Source of the DNA: Rhizobium leguminosarum
GTDB lineage: Bacteria; Pseudomonadota; Alphaproteobacteria; Rhizobiales; Rhizobiaceae
Reading direction: 5' to 3'
DNA length: 64,000 nt
Assembly (NCBI RefSeq): GCF_001679785.1
Contig: NZ_CP016286.1
Location: 4,784,501 to 4,848,500, forward strand
The notes below the pieces were generated by a model. The model was not told the origin of the DNA, did no database searches, and saw only the letters and a program-made list of their open reading frames with translations. This document shows, in pieces, positions 8,635 through 17,378 of this stretch. Both the position numbers and the translations under genes were made by a program. Positions within the stretch are counted from its first letter, which is position 1; every line of letters starts with the position of its first letter.

Positions 8635-9072
8635 ATGATCACCGAAACGAGCCGAAGGAATGCCGTAAAGGTCCTCTTTGTCGACGACGAATTCATCGAA
8701 TTCCGCGCGCTCAAGAAGAAGATCGCCGATCTCTCCGAGCCGACCGTCGAGGTTGAATATTCGCAATCGATCGGTGACGCGCTGGAAAAGATCCGCGCGG
8801 CGCGCTTCGATCTCATCCTGCTCGACAATCGCCTTTTGCCCAATGCCGATTTCCGCGACACGGTGCCGGAGCTGCGCGGCATCGGTTACACTGGTCCCAT
8901 CGGCGTGGTCTCGACCGATATATCGGGCGGCTATTTCCAGGAATTCCCGGATTATGGCGTCGATTTCCGCATCGGCAAGGACGAAATCGATGCCCAGACG
9001 CTGCAGCACATCATCCGCGAATATGTAACCTATGACGTCCCGGAATTCTGGAAGGACGATTACAGTATCTAA
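8635..9072 (+). CDS. Single-domain receiver protein
   Basis: A 145-residue receiver-like protein: VLFVDDEF acidic pair and Asp64 in LILLDNRLLP at the phosphoacceptor position; GKDE near the end may supply the conserved Lys. The usual small residue and proline after the Asp are shifted, so it is a divergent receiver. I chose ATG 8635 (GGGGA 9 nt upstream) over GTG 8602, which would overlap the LuxR stop codon. It follows the LuxR-type gene closely and converges on the kinase at 9884. The stop codon lies in the edge of a RIME-like repeat. Confidence 0.8.
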   Translation: MITETSRRNAVKVLFVDDEFIEFRALKKKIADLSEPTVEVEYSQSIGDALEKIRAARFDLILLDNRLLPNADFRDTVPELRGIGYTGPIGVVSTDISGGYFQEFPDYGVDFRIGKDEIDAQTLQHIIREYVTYDVPEFWKDDYSI

Positions 9073-9172
9073 AGCACGTCGCGATCTTTCGGATTCGCTT
9101 GTCGCGCTTTAGTCTTTGTACTTTCGCAATTCCGGACGCAAAACCGCTGCACACTTTTGCTGGAATTGCTCT
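9070..9172 (-). repeat. RIME-like intergenic mosaic element
   Basis: Read on the minus strand it has two imperfect palindromes. One is built on GCAATTCC...GGAATTGC with core CAAAAGTG...GCGGTTTTG. The second is built on TAAAGCGCGAC...CGTGCTTTA. The architecture and core match the other RIME-like copies in this window and the known ~106-108 bp two-palindrome RIME1 element of rhizobia. It fills the gap between two converging genes and its left edge contains the stop codon of the receiver gene. Confidence 0.75.
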
Positions 9173-9176
9173 AATC

Positions 9177-9884
9177 TCAGGCAATCGGAAGGCGGATGAC
9201 GAAGCGACTGCCGCTTTCATCCGAATGTTCGAGGCTGATATCGCCGCCGAGCGCCGTCAGAAACTCCCGCGCCGTGGTCAATCCGAGACCGGCGCCCTGG
9301 ACCGTTCCCGGCTTCGGCAATTTCCAGAAAGGCTCGAATATCCGCTCCCGATAGGCGGGATCGATGCCCGCCCCATTGTCGGAAATCCGGATGAACCAGT
9401 CCGTTCCCTCGCGCTCCGCGGCAATGGCCACATGCGCCGCCGCTTCGCTGCGATAAATGAGGGCATTGGTCAGCAAGTGCCGCAGCACCAGACCGAAGAG
9501 GGCAGGATCGGTCCGGATGGAGGGCAGGCCGTTGCTTTCGAGCGTCGCTTCGCCGACCGCCGTCTCGTCGGTCAGTTCGCCCCAGACATTTTCGGCGAGC
9601 GCCTGCAGATCGACCTCTTCAGGCGTCACCTGGGGTGTGCCACCGGCAAGGCTCATCAATGCCTTGGTGAGGCGCTGCGCCGTCTGCGCCTTTTCCATAA
9701 TCATCCGCAGGCTCTGAAGCTGTTCGCCGTCGAGCGTCTCCTCGAGATCGTCGAGCAGTAGCTCGGCATACATGGCGATATGGCGGAGCGGCGATTGCAG
9801 GTCGTGCGAAGCGGTCGCGAGAAAACGCTTGATGCGCTCCTCGCTGTCTCCGGCAAAAGTGGGTTTCGTCGGGTAAGATGACAT
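9177..9884 (-). CDS. Soluble histidine kinase without sensor domain
   Basis: A 235-residue kinase made only of HisKA (His27 in LATASHDLQSPLR) and HATPase_c (LLTNALIYRS, ISDNGAGIDP, QGAGLGLTTA). There is no membrane helix and no input domain, so it must sense through a partner. It belongs to the phytochrome-like HDLxxPLR class, as do the two kinases upstream. It converges on the LuxR/receiver pair and may phosphorylate that receiver; this is inference from position. Confidence 0.85.
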   Translation of the reverse strand: MSSYPTKPTFAGDSEERIKRFLATASHDLQSPLRHIAMYAELLLDDLEETLDGEQLQSLRMIMEKAQTAQRLTKALMSLAGGTPQVTPEEVDLQALAENVWGELTDETAVGEATLESNGLPSIRTDPALFGLVLRHLLTNALIYRSEAAAHVAIAAEREGTDWFIRISDNGAGIDPAYRERIFEPFWKLPKPGTVQGAGLGLTTAREFLTALGGDISLEHSDESGSRFVIRLPIA

Positions 9885-9904
9885 CTGGCGGTTTCCCCGA
9901 TCTT

Positions 9905-9960
9905 TTTACAGCGCCGCGCATCTTTTCGGACGCGCGAAGGACGCTGTAACTCCTTGAAAT
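9905..9960 (-). repeat. Second intergenic palindromic repeat family, copy 1
   Basis: Read on the minus strand: ATTTCAAGGAGTTACAGCG, then TCC-TTCGCGCGTCCG, then AAAAGATGCGCGGCGCTGTAA. The copies at 15.26, 38.31 and 44.63 kb (plus) and a partial one at 29.66 kb (minus) share the pattern ATTCAA-rGnGTTACAGCG...AAAGACGCGCGGCGCTGT. It lies between the kinase gene and the secDF terminator. Confidence 0.65.
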
Positions 9961-9984
9961 GGCAAATAATGCAGTAGCCGACAA

Positions 9985-10019
9985 TAGAAAGAGGGCGCCG
10001 GCTCTGCAACCGGCGCCCT
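9985..10019 (-). terminator. Rho-independent terminator of secDF
   Basis: A perfect 10-bp stem (AGGGCGCCGG / CCGGCGCCCT, loop 8 nt) lies 24 bp beyond the secDF stop. On the minus strand it is followed by a T-rich tract (TCTTTCTA). Confidence 0.8.
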
Positions 10020-10042
10020 ATCAAGGATGCGTTAATGGGATT

Positions 10043-12592
10043 TTAGCTCGCGGATTTGCGCGGGCGACCCTGTTCCGGCGGAATGATCTCGACTGCCTCA
10101 TCGGTTGCCGGTGCGGCCTTGGCATGGCGGCGGCGCCAGTCGCCGAGGAAGAGTAGGATGGGTGCCGCGATGAAGATCGACGAGGCGCCGGCCACCAGAA
10201 TGCCGAAGACCATCGGGATCGCGAAGCTCGAGACAGCACTACCGCCCCAGATCGCCATCGGCACCAGCGCAAGGAAGGCCGTCGCATTGGTGTAAAGGCT
10301 TCGCGCCAAGGTCTCGTTGATCGACTTGTCGATGATCTCGCGCAGCGGCATCGACTTGTAGAGCCGCATGTTTTCGCGCATGCGGTCATAGACGACGACC
10401 TTGTCGTTCACCGAATAACCGACAAGCGTCAGGATGGCGGCGATCGCTGTCAGGTTGAAGTCGAGGCCGGTGATTGCGAAGAAGCCGATCGCCTTCGTGA
10501 CGTCGAGCACCAGCGTGACGATGGCGCCGACGGCAAATGGCCATTCGAACCGCACCCAGATATAGAGGAGCATCGCGAAGCTTGCGATCACCACCGACAG
10601 GATACCGGCCCAGGCAAGCTCGCCGCTGACCTTCGGACCGATGACGTCCGTGCCTTCGACGGTGGCGGTCGGATCGATCTTGGCGACTTCGGCCTTCAGC
10701 TTGGTCACTGCTGCCGTCTGCGCCTCTTCGCCGCCTTCCTGCCGTTGGGCACGAACGAGAATGCTGCTTTTGTCGCCGAAGGACTGTAGGGTGATTTCGC
10801 CGAGGCCGAGACTATCAAGACCTTCGCGGAACTTCGCTAGATCGGCCGCACCCTGGGTCTTGACGGCCATCTGGATGCCGCCGCGGAAATCGACGCCGTA
10901 GTTGAGACCGGGATAAATGAAGAGCACGACGGAGGCGATCGAAAGCAGCGCCGAGACGGTGACGCCGAAGAAGCGGGCCTTCATGAACTCGATGTGCTTG
11001 TCATAGGGGCTGAACGGGATCAACGGCCGGATGTTCAGCACCTTGAGCTTGCGGCGGCGGGTGATCTCGATCATCGCTACACGCACGAAGGCAACCGATG
11101 TGAACATCGAGATGATCAGGCCGAGCGCCATGGTCACGGCAAAGCCGCGAACCGGTCCGGAGCCGAAAAAGAACAGGATGGCCGCAGCGATCAGGGCCGT
11201 CATGTTGCCGTCGATAATGGTCGAATAGGCACGGCGGAAGCCGGTGTCGATGGCGGCGAAGGCGCTCTTGCCCTTGCGCGTTTCTTCGCGGATGCGCTCG
11301 TTGATGAGAACGTTGGCGTCGACCGCAAGGCCGATACCGAGAACGACACCGGCAATGCCCGGCAGCGTCAGCGTCGCACCAACCAGCGTTAGCGCCGATA
11401 AGGTCAGGATCGTGTGGATCAACAGCGCGATATTCGCCAGAAAGCCCCAGGAGCCATAGAGAACGAAGATGAAGGCGGCGACGAGGGCAAAACCGACTAT
11501 GCCGGAATAAATGCCCATCTTGATGGCGTCGGCGCCAAGATCGGCTCCGACGGTGCGCTCTTCGATGACCGTCAGCTTGGCGGGCAGGGCGCCGGCGCGC
11601 AGCATGGCGGCCAGCGTTGTGGCGCTGTCGGCCGAGAAACTGCCGGAGATCTGGCCGGAACCGCCGGTGATCGGCTCGCGGATGACGGGCGCGCTCAGCA
11701 CCTTGTTGTCGAGGACGATGGCGAAGGGATTGCCGACGTTCTGGCGGGTGATCTCGGCAAAGCGGGTGGCGCCGGCGCTGTCGAAGCGGAAGCTGACGAT
11801 CGGCTCACGCGTATTCGGATCGAAGCTGACGCGGGCATCCGAAAGGCGGTCGCCGGAGATTTCGACGCGGTCGAGAACCGGATAGGACCTGCCCTCATCG
11901 TCGTTCAGCATGGTCACGCCGGGTCCGGGCGCATTGTTCGGCGCCAGCATATGGAACGACATCTTGGCGGTGGAGCCGAGAAGTTCGCGCAGGCGCGACG
12001 GATCCTGCGCGCCCGGAAGCTGGACGAGCACGCGGTTGGCGCCGATGCGCTGAATGGTCGGCTCGGAGACGCCGACCTGGTCGACGCGCTGGCGGATGAC
12101 CTCGAGGCTCTGCTGGACGGCGTTGTCGACATTGGCGGCGATGCCGGCCCGCGAGAAGCCGACGGTGATGGTGGCGCCGTTCGCCGTGACATCAAGATCC
12201 GCCTGGCCGGCGCTGAGGCCGGTGCTGATCGGGTTGGCAAGCGTCTTGAGTTCGGTGACGGCAGCATCGCTCTGCGCGGCATCGGCGAGCGTCACGACGA
12301 TCTGGTTCTGGCTGCGGACCACGGCTTTCGGCTGGATGCCCTTTTCGCGCAGCACGCGGCGCGCGTCCTGAAGCAGCGATTGCAGCCGCTCCTTGGTAAG
12401 GTCAGCTTCATCGACTTCCAGAACGAGGTGCGAACCGCCGCGAAGGTCGAGGCCGAGCGACACCTGCTCATGCGGCAGCCAGGCCGGCACGCGCTGGAGG
12501 ACGGATTGCGGCAGGACGTTCGGCAGGGCGATCAATAGGCCGAGTAGGATGATCACCGTATAGGTGACCACCAGCCATCGTGAAGTACGCAT
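10043..12592 (-). CDS. secDF: Protein translocase SecD-SecF fusion
   Basis: An 849-residue membrane protein joining SecD (residues ~1-500) and SecF (~530-825), which use the proton gradient to help pull exported proteins across the inner membrane. An N-terminal membrane segment precedes SLGLDLRGGSHL (SecD P1 region). Six membrane helices form the SecD C-terminal half, with GLAVDANVLINERIREE. SecF begins with another helix and YGVDFRGG and ends with VGYSVNDKVVVYDRMREN. Fused SecDF proteins are common in alphaproteobacteria. A small membrane-protein gene lies just upstream on the same strand. Confidence 0.97.
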   Translation of the reverse strand: MRTSRWLVVTYTVIILLGLLIALPNVLPQSVLQRVPAWLPHEQVSLGLDLRGGSHLVLEVDEADLTKERLQSLLQDARRVLREKGIQPKAVVRSQNQIVVTLADAAQSDAAVTELKTLANPISTGLSAGQADLDVTANGATITVGFSRAGIAANVDNAVQQSLEVIRQRVDQVGVSEPTIQRIGANRVLVQLPGAQDPSRLRELLGSTAKMSFHMLAPNNAPGPGVTMLNDDEGRSYPVLDRVEISGDRLSDARVSFDPNTREPIVSFRFDSAGATRFAEITRQNVGNPFAIVLDNKVLSAPVIREPITGGSGQISGSFSADSATTLAAMLRAGALPAKLTVIEERTVGADLGADAIKMGIYSGIVGFALVAAFIFVLYGSWGFLANIALLIHTILTLSALTLVGATLTLPGIAGVVLGIGLAVDANVLINERIREETRKGKSAFAAIDTGFRRAYSTIIDGNMTALIAAAILFFFGSGPVRGFAVTMALGLIISMFTSVAFVRVAMIEITRRRKLKVLNIRPLIPFSPYDKHIEFMKARFFGVTVSALLSIASVVLFIYPGLNYGVDFRGGIQMAVKTQGAADLAKFREGLDSLGLGEITLQSFGDKSSILVRAQRQEGGEEAQTAAVTKLKAEVAKIDPTATVEGTDVIGPKVSGELAWAGILSVVIASFAMLLYIWVRFEWPFAVGAIVTLVLDVTKAIGFFAITGLDFNLTAIAAILTLVGYSVNDKVVVYDRMRENMRLYKSMPLREIIDKSINETLARSLYTNATAFLALVPMAIWGGSAVSSFAIPMVFGILVAGASSIFIAAPILLFLGDWRRRHAKAAPATDEAVEIIPPEQGRPRKSAS

Positions 12593-12675
12593 GTTGTATT
12601 CCTTGATATCGAGGGCCGGCGCTCGGGCGCTGGCGGCATGTCGTCAATGGTCGGGAGCGCCGATCGGCGCGAGCG

Positions 12676-13056
12676 TCAGGCAGCGACCGGCGGTGCGCGC
12701 GGCTGATGGGTCCTGGAGACTGCGGCATGAAGCGAAGCTTCAAATGCCGGAAAAGGCGCGGCCATGGTCCAGCCGGAAAAATCGGCAGCCGGGGCGGCGG
12801 CAAGGGCAAGCGGTCCGGCGTCATGCGCCGCCTGCTTCGGTGCAAGCTTGCGTTCAGTGGCAAGCAACCCGCGCACGGCGTCGCGCGCAGTCAACTGCGG
12901 CGGCTGCGAATCCCGATCGGAAGAGGAAAGCGTATTGGCGGCGGCGACCGGCGAGATCACCAGATTGCCGCCGAAAAGCAGCCCGAGATAGGCAAGTACG
13001 GCGACGAGGAGGGAGGCGGCGATACGGCTCGTCAGACGGCGCTGGTCCAGCTCCAT
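12676..13056 (-). CDS. Hypothetical protein with one N-terminal membrane segment
   Basis: A 126-residue protein with one hydrophobic stretch at residues ~12-35 (IAASLLVAVLAYLGLLFGG) and an alanine- and proline-rich, low-complexity remainder, probably periplasmic. I do not recognise the family. The ATG at 13056 was chosen because the hydrophobic segment follows it and GGAG lies close upstream; a TTG at 13095 is in frame. It sits 83 bp upstream of secDF and 54 bp downstream of the antiporter gene on the same strand, so all three may be co-transcribed. Confidence 0.6.
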   Translation of the reverse strand: MELDQRRLTSRIAASLLVAVLAYLGLLFGGNLVISPVAAANTLSSSDRDSQPPQLTARDAVRGLLATERKLAPKQAAHDAGPLALAAAPAADFSGWTMAAPFPAFEASLHAAVSRTHQPRAPPVAA

Positions 13057-13110
13057 CTTCTCCGTCCCGGTTATGTCACTCCCGTATCGGCTCAAAAGCG
13101 CGCCAATCTC

Positions 13111-14931
13111 TCATTCTCTTCCCGGCGGAGGGTCATCCGTCGGCATAATTGTATCAGGCCCATGCCCGTCTTCATAGGGCACACTCTCATGATGCACTTG
13201 CGCGAGCCGGTCAACCATGCCCAGCGCGATTTCACGCTCGCCCATGATGACGGTGTCGGCGCCATATTGCTTCAGCTCATCGACCTCCGCGTCGGAATGG
13301 GCGCGGGCGACGATGAGGATGGATGGATTGACGCTGCGCGCCTGCTCGGCGATACGGCAGGCTTCGAAGGCGTTCGGGATGGCGATGGCAATGCTGCGGG
13401 CGCCGGAGAGATTGGCAAGGTCGAGCGTTTCCCGCATCACCGCATTGCCCGACAGAGTTTCGATACCCTGCGCCTTCAGCTCGCCGATGCGCTTGTCGGA
13501 GTCCTCGATGACGAGAAAAGGTGTGGCTGACGACTTGAGATTCTGTCCGACGATGCTGCCAACCCGCCCGTAGCCGACGAGAATGGCGTGGCCGCTGAGA
13601 GCGGTCGGGTGCACCTCGTCGTCTTCGGGCAGCATCTCCTCCTGCGCTGCTATCGCATCCGCAGCGGGAGCAGGGTCTGCCACGACGTCTTCGCGCTTTG
13701 CACCATCCAGCAGCGGCCGCATGCGGTCGCAGAGGAAGAAGAGCAGCGGATTGAGGATGATCGAGATGATGGCGCCGGCAAGGATCAGATCGCGGCCCTC
13801 CTCCGGCAGCAGCCCGAGTTCGACGCCGAGGGCGGCGAGGATGAAGGAGAATTCGCCGATCTGGCCGAGGCTTGCCGAAATCGTCAGCGCCGTGCCGAGC
13901 GGCTTCTTGAAGGCGAGCACGATCAGGAAGGCGGCGACGGACTTGCCGATGACGATGATGAAGATGGTGGCGAGGATCGGCAGCGGCTTGTCGATCAGGA
14001 CGTTCGGATCGAACAGCATGCCGACCGAGACGAAGAACAGCACGGCAAAGGCGTCGCGCAACGGCAGGCTTTCCTGCGCGGCGCGATGGCTGAGCTCGCT
14101 TTCGGCAAGCACCATGCCGGCAAAGAAGGCGCCGAGCGCCAGCGACACGCCGAAGAGCTTCGCCGCTCCGAAGGCGACGCCGAGCGCGATCGCCAGCACG
14201 CCGAGCCGGAAGAGTTCGCGCGAACCGGTATGGGCGATGCGGTGCATCGTCCAGGGAATGAGCTTGCGGCCGAAAACCAGCATCAGCGCCACGAACAATG
14301 CCACCTTCACCAGCGTCATGGCGATCATGCCGCCGATGCCGAGATCGAGGTCGAACAGGCTGCTCAGCGCGGCCGAGAGCGGCTCGACGGGAGCGTGACC
14401 CTCACCGCCGATGCTGGCGGCGGCCGGGATCAGAACCAGCGCCAGCACCATGGCGAGATCCTCGACGATCAGCCAGCCGACGGCGATCCTGCCGCGCTCG
14501 GTTTCGACCAGGCGCCGCTCCTGCAGCGCCTTCAAGAGCACGACGGTGGAGGCGACTGAAAGCGCCAGGCCGAAGACCAGGCTGCCGCCGGTCGACCAGC
14601 CCATGAAGGCGCCGAGCCCCCAGCCGAGCAATGTCGCGAAAGCGATCTGCACGATCGCCCCGGGCACGGCGATGCCGCGCACCGACAGCAGGTCTTTTAG
14701 GGAGAAATGCAGCCCGACGCCGAACATCAGCAGGATGACGCCGATTTCGGCAAGCTCCGGGGCAAGGCTCTGATCCGCCACATAACCCGGCGTATGTGGC
14801 CCCACGAGCACGCCGGCGATCAGATAACCGACGAGCGGCGGCATCCGCAGCCGATGGGCGAAGGCCCCAAAGATGAAAGCCAGCACGATGCCGCCGACGA
14901 TTGTCGAAATCAAGGGCGTATCGTGTGGCAT
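13111..14931 (-). CDS. CPA2 cation:proton antiporter with TrkA-N domain (YbaL/Kef type)
   Basis: A 606-residue protein. Residues ~1-385 hold about twelve membrane helices of a Na+/H+ exchanger fold (GYLIAGVLVGPHTPGYV; GAFFAGMVLAES; LGQIGEFSFILA). Residues ~425-570 are a TrkA-N/RCK domain with the nucleotide-binding glycines of HAILVGYGRVGSIVG. The layout matches E. coli YbaL/Kef potassium efflux systems, which protect against pH change and electrophiles. No separate KefF/G-type partner gene is visible. Confidence 0.92.
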   Translation of the reverse strand: MPHDTPLISTIVGGIVLAFIFGAFAHRLRMPPLVGYLIAGVLVGPHTPGYVADQSLAPELAEIGVILLMFGVGLHFSLKDLLSVRGIAVPGAIVQIAFATLLGWGLGAFMGWSTGGSLVFGLALSVASTVVLLKALQERRLVETERGRIAVGWLIVEDLAMVLALVLIPAAASIGGEGHAPVEPLSAALSSLFDLDLGIGGMIAMTLVKVALFVALMLVFGRKLIPWTMHRIAHTGSRELFRLGVLAIALGVAFGAAKLFGVSLALGAFFAGMVLAESELSHRAAQESLPLRDAFAVLFFVSVGMLFDPNVLIDKPLPILATIFIIVIGKSVAAFLIVLAFKKPLGTALTISASLGQIGEFSFILAALGVELGLLPEEGRDLILAGAIISIILNPLLFFLCDRMRPLLDGAKREDVVADPAPAADAIAAQEEMLPEDDEVHPTALSGHAILVGYGRVGSIVGQNLKSSATPFLVIEDSDKRIGELKAQGIETLSGNAVMRETLDLANLSGARSIAIAIPNAFEACRIAEQARSVNPSILIVARAHSDAEVDELKQYGADTVIMGEREIALGMVDRLAQVHHESVPYEDGHGPDTIMPTDDPPPGRE

Positions 14932-14975
14932 CCTTGTCTCCCGATCTGGAAATCCCGTCAGTAATATGACATATA

Positions 14976-14991
14976 TGGTCTATATCGACCA
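14976..14991. promoter_or_regulatory. Operator-like palindrome before XRE gene
   Basis: TGGTC-TATATC-GACCA is a perfect 5-bp dyad with a 6-bp AT-rich centre, lying 20-35 bp upstream of the chosen XRE start and 45 bp upstream of the divergent antiporter gene. The position suits an autoregulatory operator over both promoters. Confidence 0.45.
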
Positions 14992-15010
14992 ATATGGGCA
15001 ACTTGAAATC

Positions 15011-15265
15011 ATGGGTCAAGGCGCAAGGGAAACAATTCTCACCCCCGCTCTCTGCCGCGCGGCGCGGGGCCTGCTGGACTGGACCCAGACGGATCTTGCC
15101 GAGAGGGCCGCCGTCTCGCGCAGCACCATCCGCGATTACGAGGGCCGGCACCACGACATCCATCGGGCGACGGAGGCGCAGCTGCGCTTCGCCTTCGAGG
15201 AAGGCGGCGTCAAATTCGTGGAGATCGAAGGGACGGGCACCGGTCTCTGCCTGCCCGCTGCATAA
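15011..15265 (+). CDS. Small XRE-family DNA-binding protein
   Basis: An 84-residue protein with a Cro/C1-type helix-turn-helix: LTPALCRAARGLLDWTQTDL, then AERAAVSRSTIRDYE. It ends with a short strand-like tail (GGVKFVEIEGTGTGLCL) found in many small rhizobial XRE proteins. The ATG at 15011 was preferred over in-frame ATGs at 14966 and 14975 because a palindrome that looks like its operator covers those. It is divergent from the antiporter gene. The stop codon is inside the edge of an intergenic repeat. Confidence 0.75.
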   Translation: MGQGARETILTPALCRAARGLLDWTQTDLAERAAVSRSTIRDYEGRHHDIHRATEAQLRFAFEEGGVKFVEIEGTGTGLCLPAA

Positions 15266-15310
15266 TTCAAAGTGTTACAGCCCTTGCGCCTCGAGACGCG
15301 CGGCGCTGTC
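15263..15310 (+). repeat. Second intergenic palindromic repeat family, copy 2
   Basis: It reads TAATTCAAAGTGTTACAG, then CCCTTGCGCCTCG, then AGACGCGCGGCGCTGTC. It matches the copies at 9.9, 38.3 and 44.6 kb. It lies between the converging XRE and GT39 genes, and its first bases are the XRE stop codon. Confidence 0.65.
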
Positions 15311-15330
15311 ATCGGGCAGGCTGAACCGGC

Positions 15331-16752
15331 TCAGGGCGCCAGGCAGGCGGCGGAGACTTTGTAGATGTGGAGCGCCTTGCCCTTGTAGTTGCCCTCCGTC
15401 GGCTGCCAGTTCTTCAGCACCTCGGGCGTCTCGGTGGCGCAGGTGAAAGCCCCTTCCGTCAGGAACAGCACCTTGCTGGTGATGTCGGCAGGCAGAGCGA
15501 ATTCCTGCTCGTAATAGCTTTCCGGAAGGCCGGCGGGCGCCCGCGCATAGATCCTGTAGGATGCATCGCGGAGCGTATAGAAAAGATCGGCGACTATATC
15601 GCGATTGTCGGTGACGATGATATCGGTGCCGGCTTGCGCTGCGAGTGCGGCGGTCTCGCGGCTGACCTCGGCGCGGCCGAGATAGCGCTTCATCAGCGCG
15701 TCGCCGTTCGGCAGCAGCAACTGATGCGGAAAGATCGTCGCCAGCGGAAAGAGCAGGCTGGCGATGCCGTTGATGGTCAGCGACAGCCTGAGCCCCTTCG
15801 GCCACTTCAGGTAAAGCAGCCAGACGGCAAGGATGGTGCCTGCGACATAGGCGGTCACCGCCCAATTGGCATAGGCCTTGGCGACCGTTGCCTGCAGCGT
15901 GATGAGCACGACCACCGGCATCGACAGCCAGACCAGCATCTTTTCCCGGTCATCGCTCCTGCCCTTGGCCATTCGGTAGACCGCCCAGAGCATTGCAAAG
16001 AAGATGATCGGCCCGACGACGCCGAATTGGGCGGAGAAGAATTCAAGCCCGCGACGGAGATTGATGCCGAGTTCGCTCCAATGGGCAATGTCCTGCGTAT
16101 GCCGCACCGTCGTGTTGTCGTGCTGCAGGTTCCACCAGAGGTTCGGCAGCGCGACGACTGCCGCGACCGCGACCGCGATGATGAAATCGCGAATGGCGAT
16201 GCGCGCCGCCGGAATGAGGAGGAGGGCAATCGCGCCGCCCGGAACGACGAACAGCACGGCATATTTCGTCAGGAAGGCGAGGCCGACGCCAAGGCCCATG
16301 ATCAGCGCCAGCCCGACCGAGCGCCGCTGCGTCAAGCCAAAGTAGGCAAGCAAGGCGATCGCGATGAAGAACAGCAAGATCACATCGGTCGAGAAGAACA
16401 CCGAAGAAAGCGCCACACCGGGGAGCGTGATGTAGGTGGCGCCCGTCCAGCCTTCGATCTCCGGCCCGACGAAACGTTTTGCCGTCTTCATCAGCACCAG
16501 TGCCGCTGCCATGTGGATCAGCGGTCCGAGCAGCCTGATCCAATAGATGGCGTTGGAGCCGGAAAGCTCGGTCATTGCCCGGATCACCCACGCAATCATC
16601 GGCGGCTTGGAATAATAGCCGAGATCGAGATTCCGTGACCAGAACCAGTACTGCGCCTCGTCGACGAAAAGGTCCGTCACATCGAAATTGAGCATGACGA
16701 CGCGCCAGAGCGTGAAGCCAAGAACGATGAGGAGACCAGATCTGGGGGACAT
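15331..16752 (-). CDS. GT39-family membrane glycosyltransferase (ArnT/PMT-like)
   Basis: A 473-residue protein with about ten membrane helices. The first loop holds the acidic pair Asp31-Glu32 in DLFVDEAQYWFW, the catalytic motif of dolichyl/undecaprenyl-phosphate-sugar transferases. GYYSKPPMIAW follows, also typical. The ~100-residue C-terminal region is soluble and periplasmic. Related proteins add a sugar from a lipid carrier to lipid A or to proteins; the acceptor here is unknown. A 37-residue membrane-protein gene lies 81 bp upstream on the same strand. Confidence 0.85.
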   Translation of the reverse strand: MSPRSGLLIVLGFTLWRVVMLNFDVTDLFVDEAQYWFWSRNLDLGYYSKPPMIAWVIRAMTELSGSNAIYWIRLLGPLIHMAAALVLMKTAKRFVGPEIEGWTGATYITLPGVALSSVFFSTDVILLFFIAIALLAYFGLTQRRSVGLALIMGLGVGLAFLTKYAVLFVVPGGAIALLLIPAARIAIRDFIIAVAVAAVVALPNLWWNLQHDNTTVRHTQDIAHWSELGINLRRGLEFFSAQFGVVGPIIFFAMLWAVYRMAKGRSDDREKMLVWLSMPVVVLITLQATVAKAYANWAVTAYVAGTILAVWLLYLKWPKGLRLSLTINGIASLLFPLATIFPHQLLLPNGDALMKRYLGRAEVSRETAALAAQAGTDIIVTDNRDIVADLFYTLRDASYRIYARAPAGLPESYYEQEFALPADITSKVLFLTEGAFTCATETPEVLKNWQPTEGNYKGKALHIYKVSAACLAP

Positions 16753-16833
16753 GAACCGATAGTTCCGCTGACATGAAAGGCGCGAGTGCGATACACCAAA
16801 GGTGCCGGACTGCCAACGGGGAAGGATGGGTTT

Positions 16834-16947
16834 TTAGAACACCCGAAGGGCGCGCATATCGCGGTTTGCGGCGAGGGAATCGAGGCGGGCGACGGCTGCA
16901 AGCAGCGTCATTGCAATCAAGCAGGCACCCAATCCGAGAACAATCAT
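16834..16947 (-). CDS. 37-residue single-helix membrane protein
   Basis: A small frame starting with ATG at 16947. It encodes a hydrophobic segment (MIVLGLGACLIAMTLLAAVA) followed by a short polar tail ending DMRALRVF. A strong Shine-Dalgarno sequence, AAGGA, lies 7 nt before the ATG. It precedes the GT39 transferase gene on the same strand. I do not recognise a family; small one-helix proteins of this kind often go unannotated. Confidence 0.5.
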   Translation of the reverse strand: MIVLGLGACLIAMTLLAAVARLDSLAANRDMRALRVF

Positions 16948-17378
16948 TGCTCTGTCCTTGTCGACGTCATGTCTTGGTTATCGACCGGCATATAACACGG
17001 AGCTTGCGTGTGCCTTGTAGCAGCCATGCAACTCCGCAACAGTATTTGCTGCGAACGGCCTTGAATTGCTTCAAAAGCCTGCACGGCGAAAGGCTTATTA
17101 ACCTTCGGGCAAGGAATTAACCATAAACGTTGATGTACACGTCGGAATGGGAAGATGCACTCGTTCCCACCAGGCATGACGCCGTCCCGCCGTACCGGGT
17201 TGATCCGGTATCCATCTCTTCAGACAGCTCCGAAACATAGCTGATCAGGGGGTTTCGATCCGCCGGTTGTAACCGGTGGTGAGGACCGTCTCCACGCTTC
17301 GCGTTCAACGGATGCTGCGCAAGTTTTTGGCCGGGCCTTCGCCCGGAAAGTGGTTGGGGACAGGCGTTGAGGCAGGAC
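16948..17378. other. Non-coding region upstream of the che operon
   Basis: No credible gene. The region has two TTAACC boxes (near 17096 and 17127), a CTGCGCAAG box at 17315-17323 related to the flagellar promoter box, and a GC-rich hairpin CCGGGC-CTTC-GCCCGG (17331-17346) 32 nt before the receptor start. That hairpin has no T-run and probably lies in the leader. The promoter of the che operon must be here. Confidence 0.6.
17318..17334 (+). promoter_or_regulatory. Partial flagellar promoter box before the che operon
   Basis: CGCAAG preceded by CTG and followed by TTTTTGGCC. It matches the left half of the box found before fliF, flgB, flgE, motA, flhA and the FliH-like gene, but the TA normally 16 nt after the start of the hexamer is GG here. 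It lies 55 bp upstream of the receptor start. Confidence 0.4.

Noticed and set aside
16786..16995. 69-codon plus-strand frame between the GT39 and che genes
   Set aside because: No Shine-Dalgarno sequence; the opposite strand offers a better small frame with strong translation signals.
17331..17346. GC-rich hairpin before the che receptor as a terminator
   Set aside because: No T-run follows on either strand and it lies within 35 nt of a start codon, so it is more likely leader structure.
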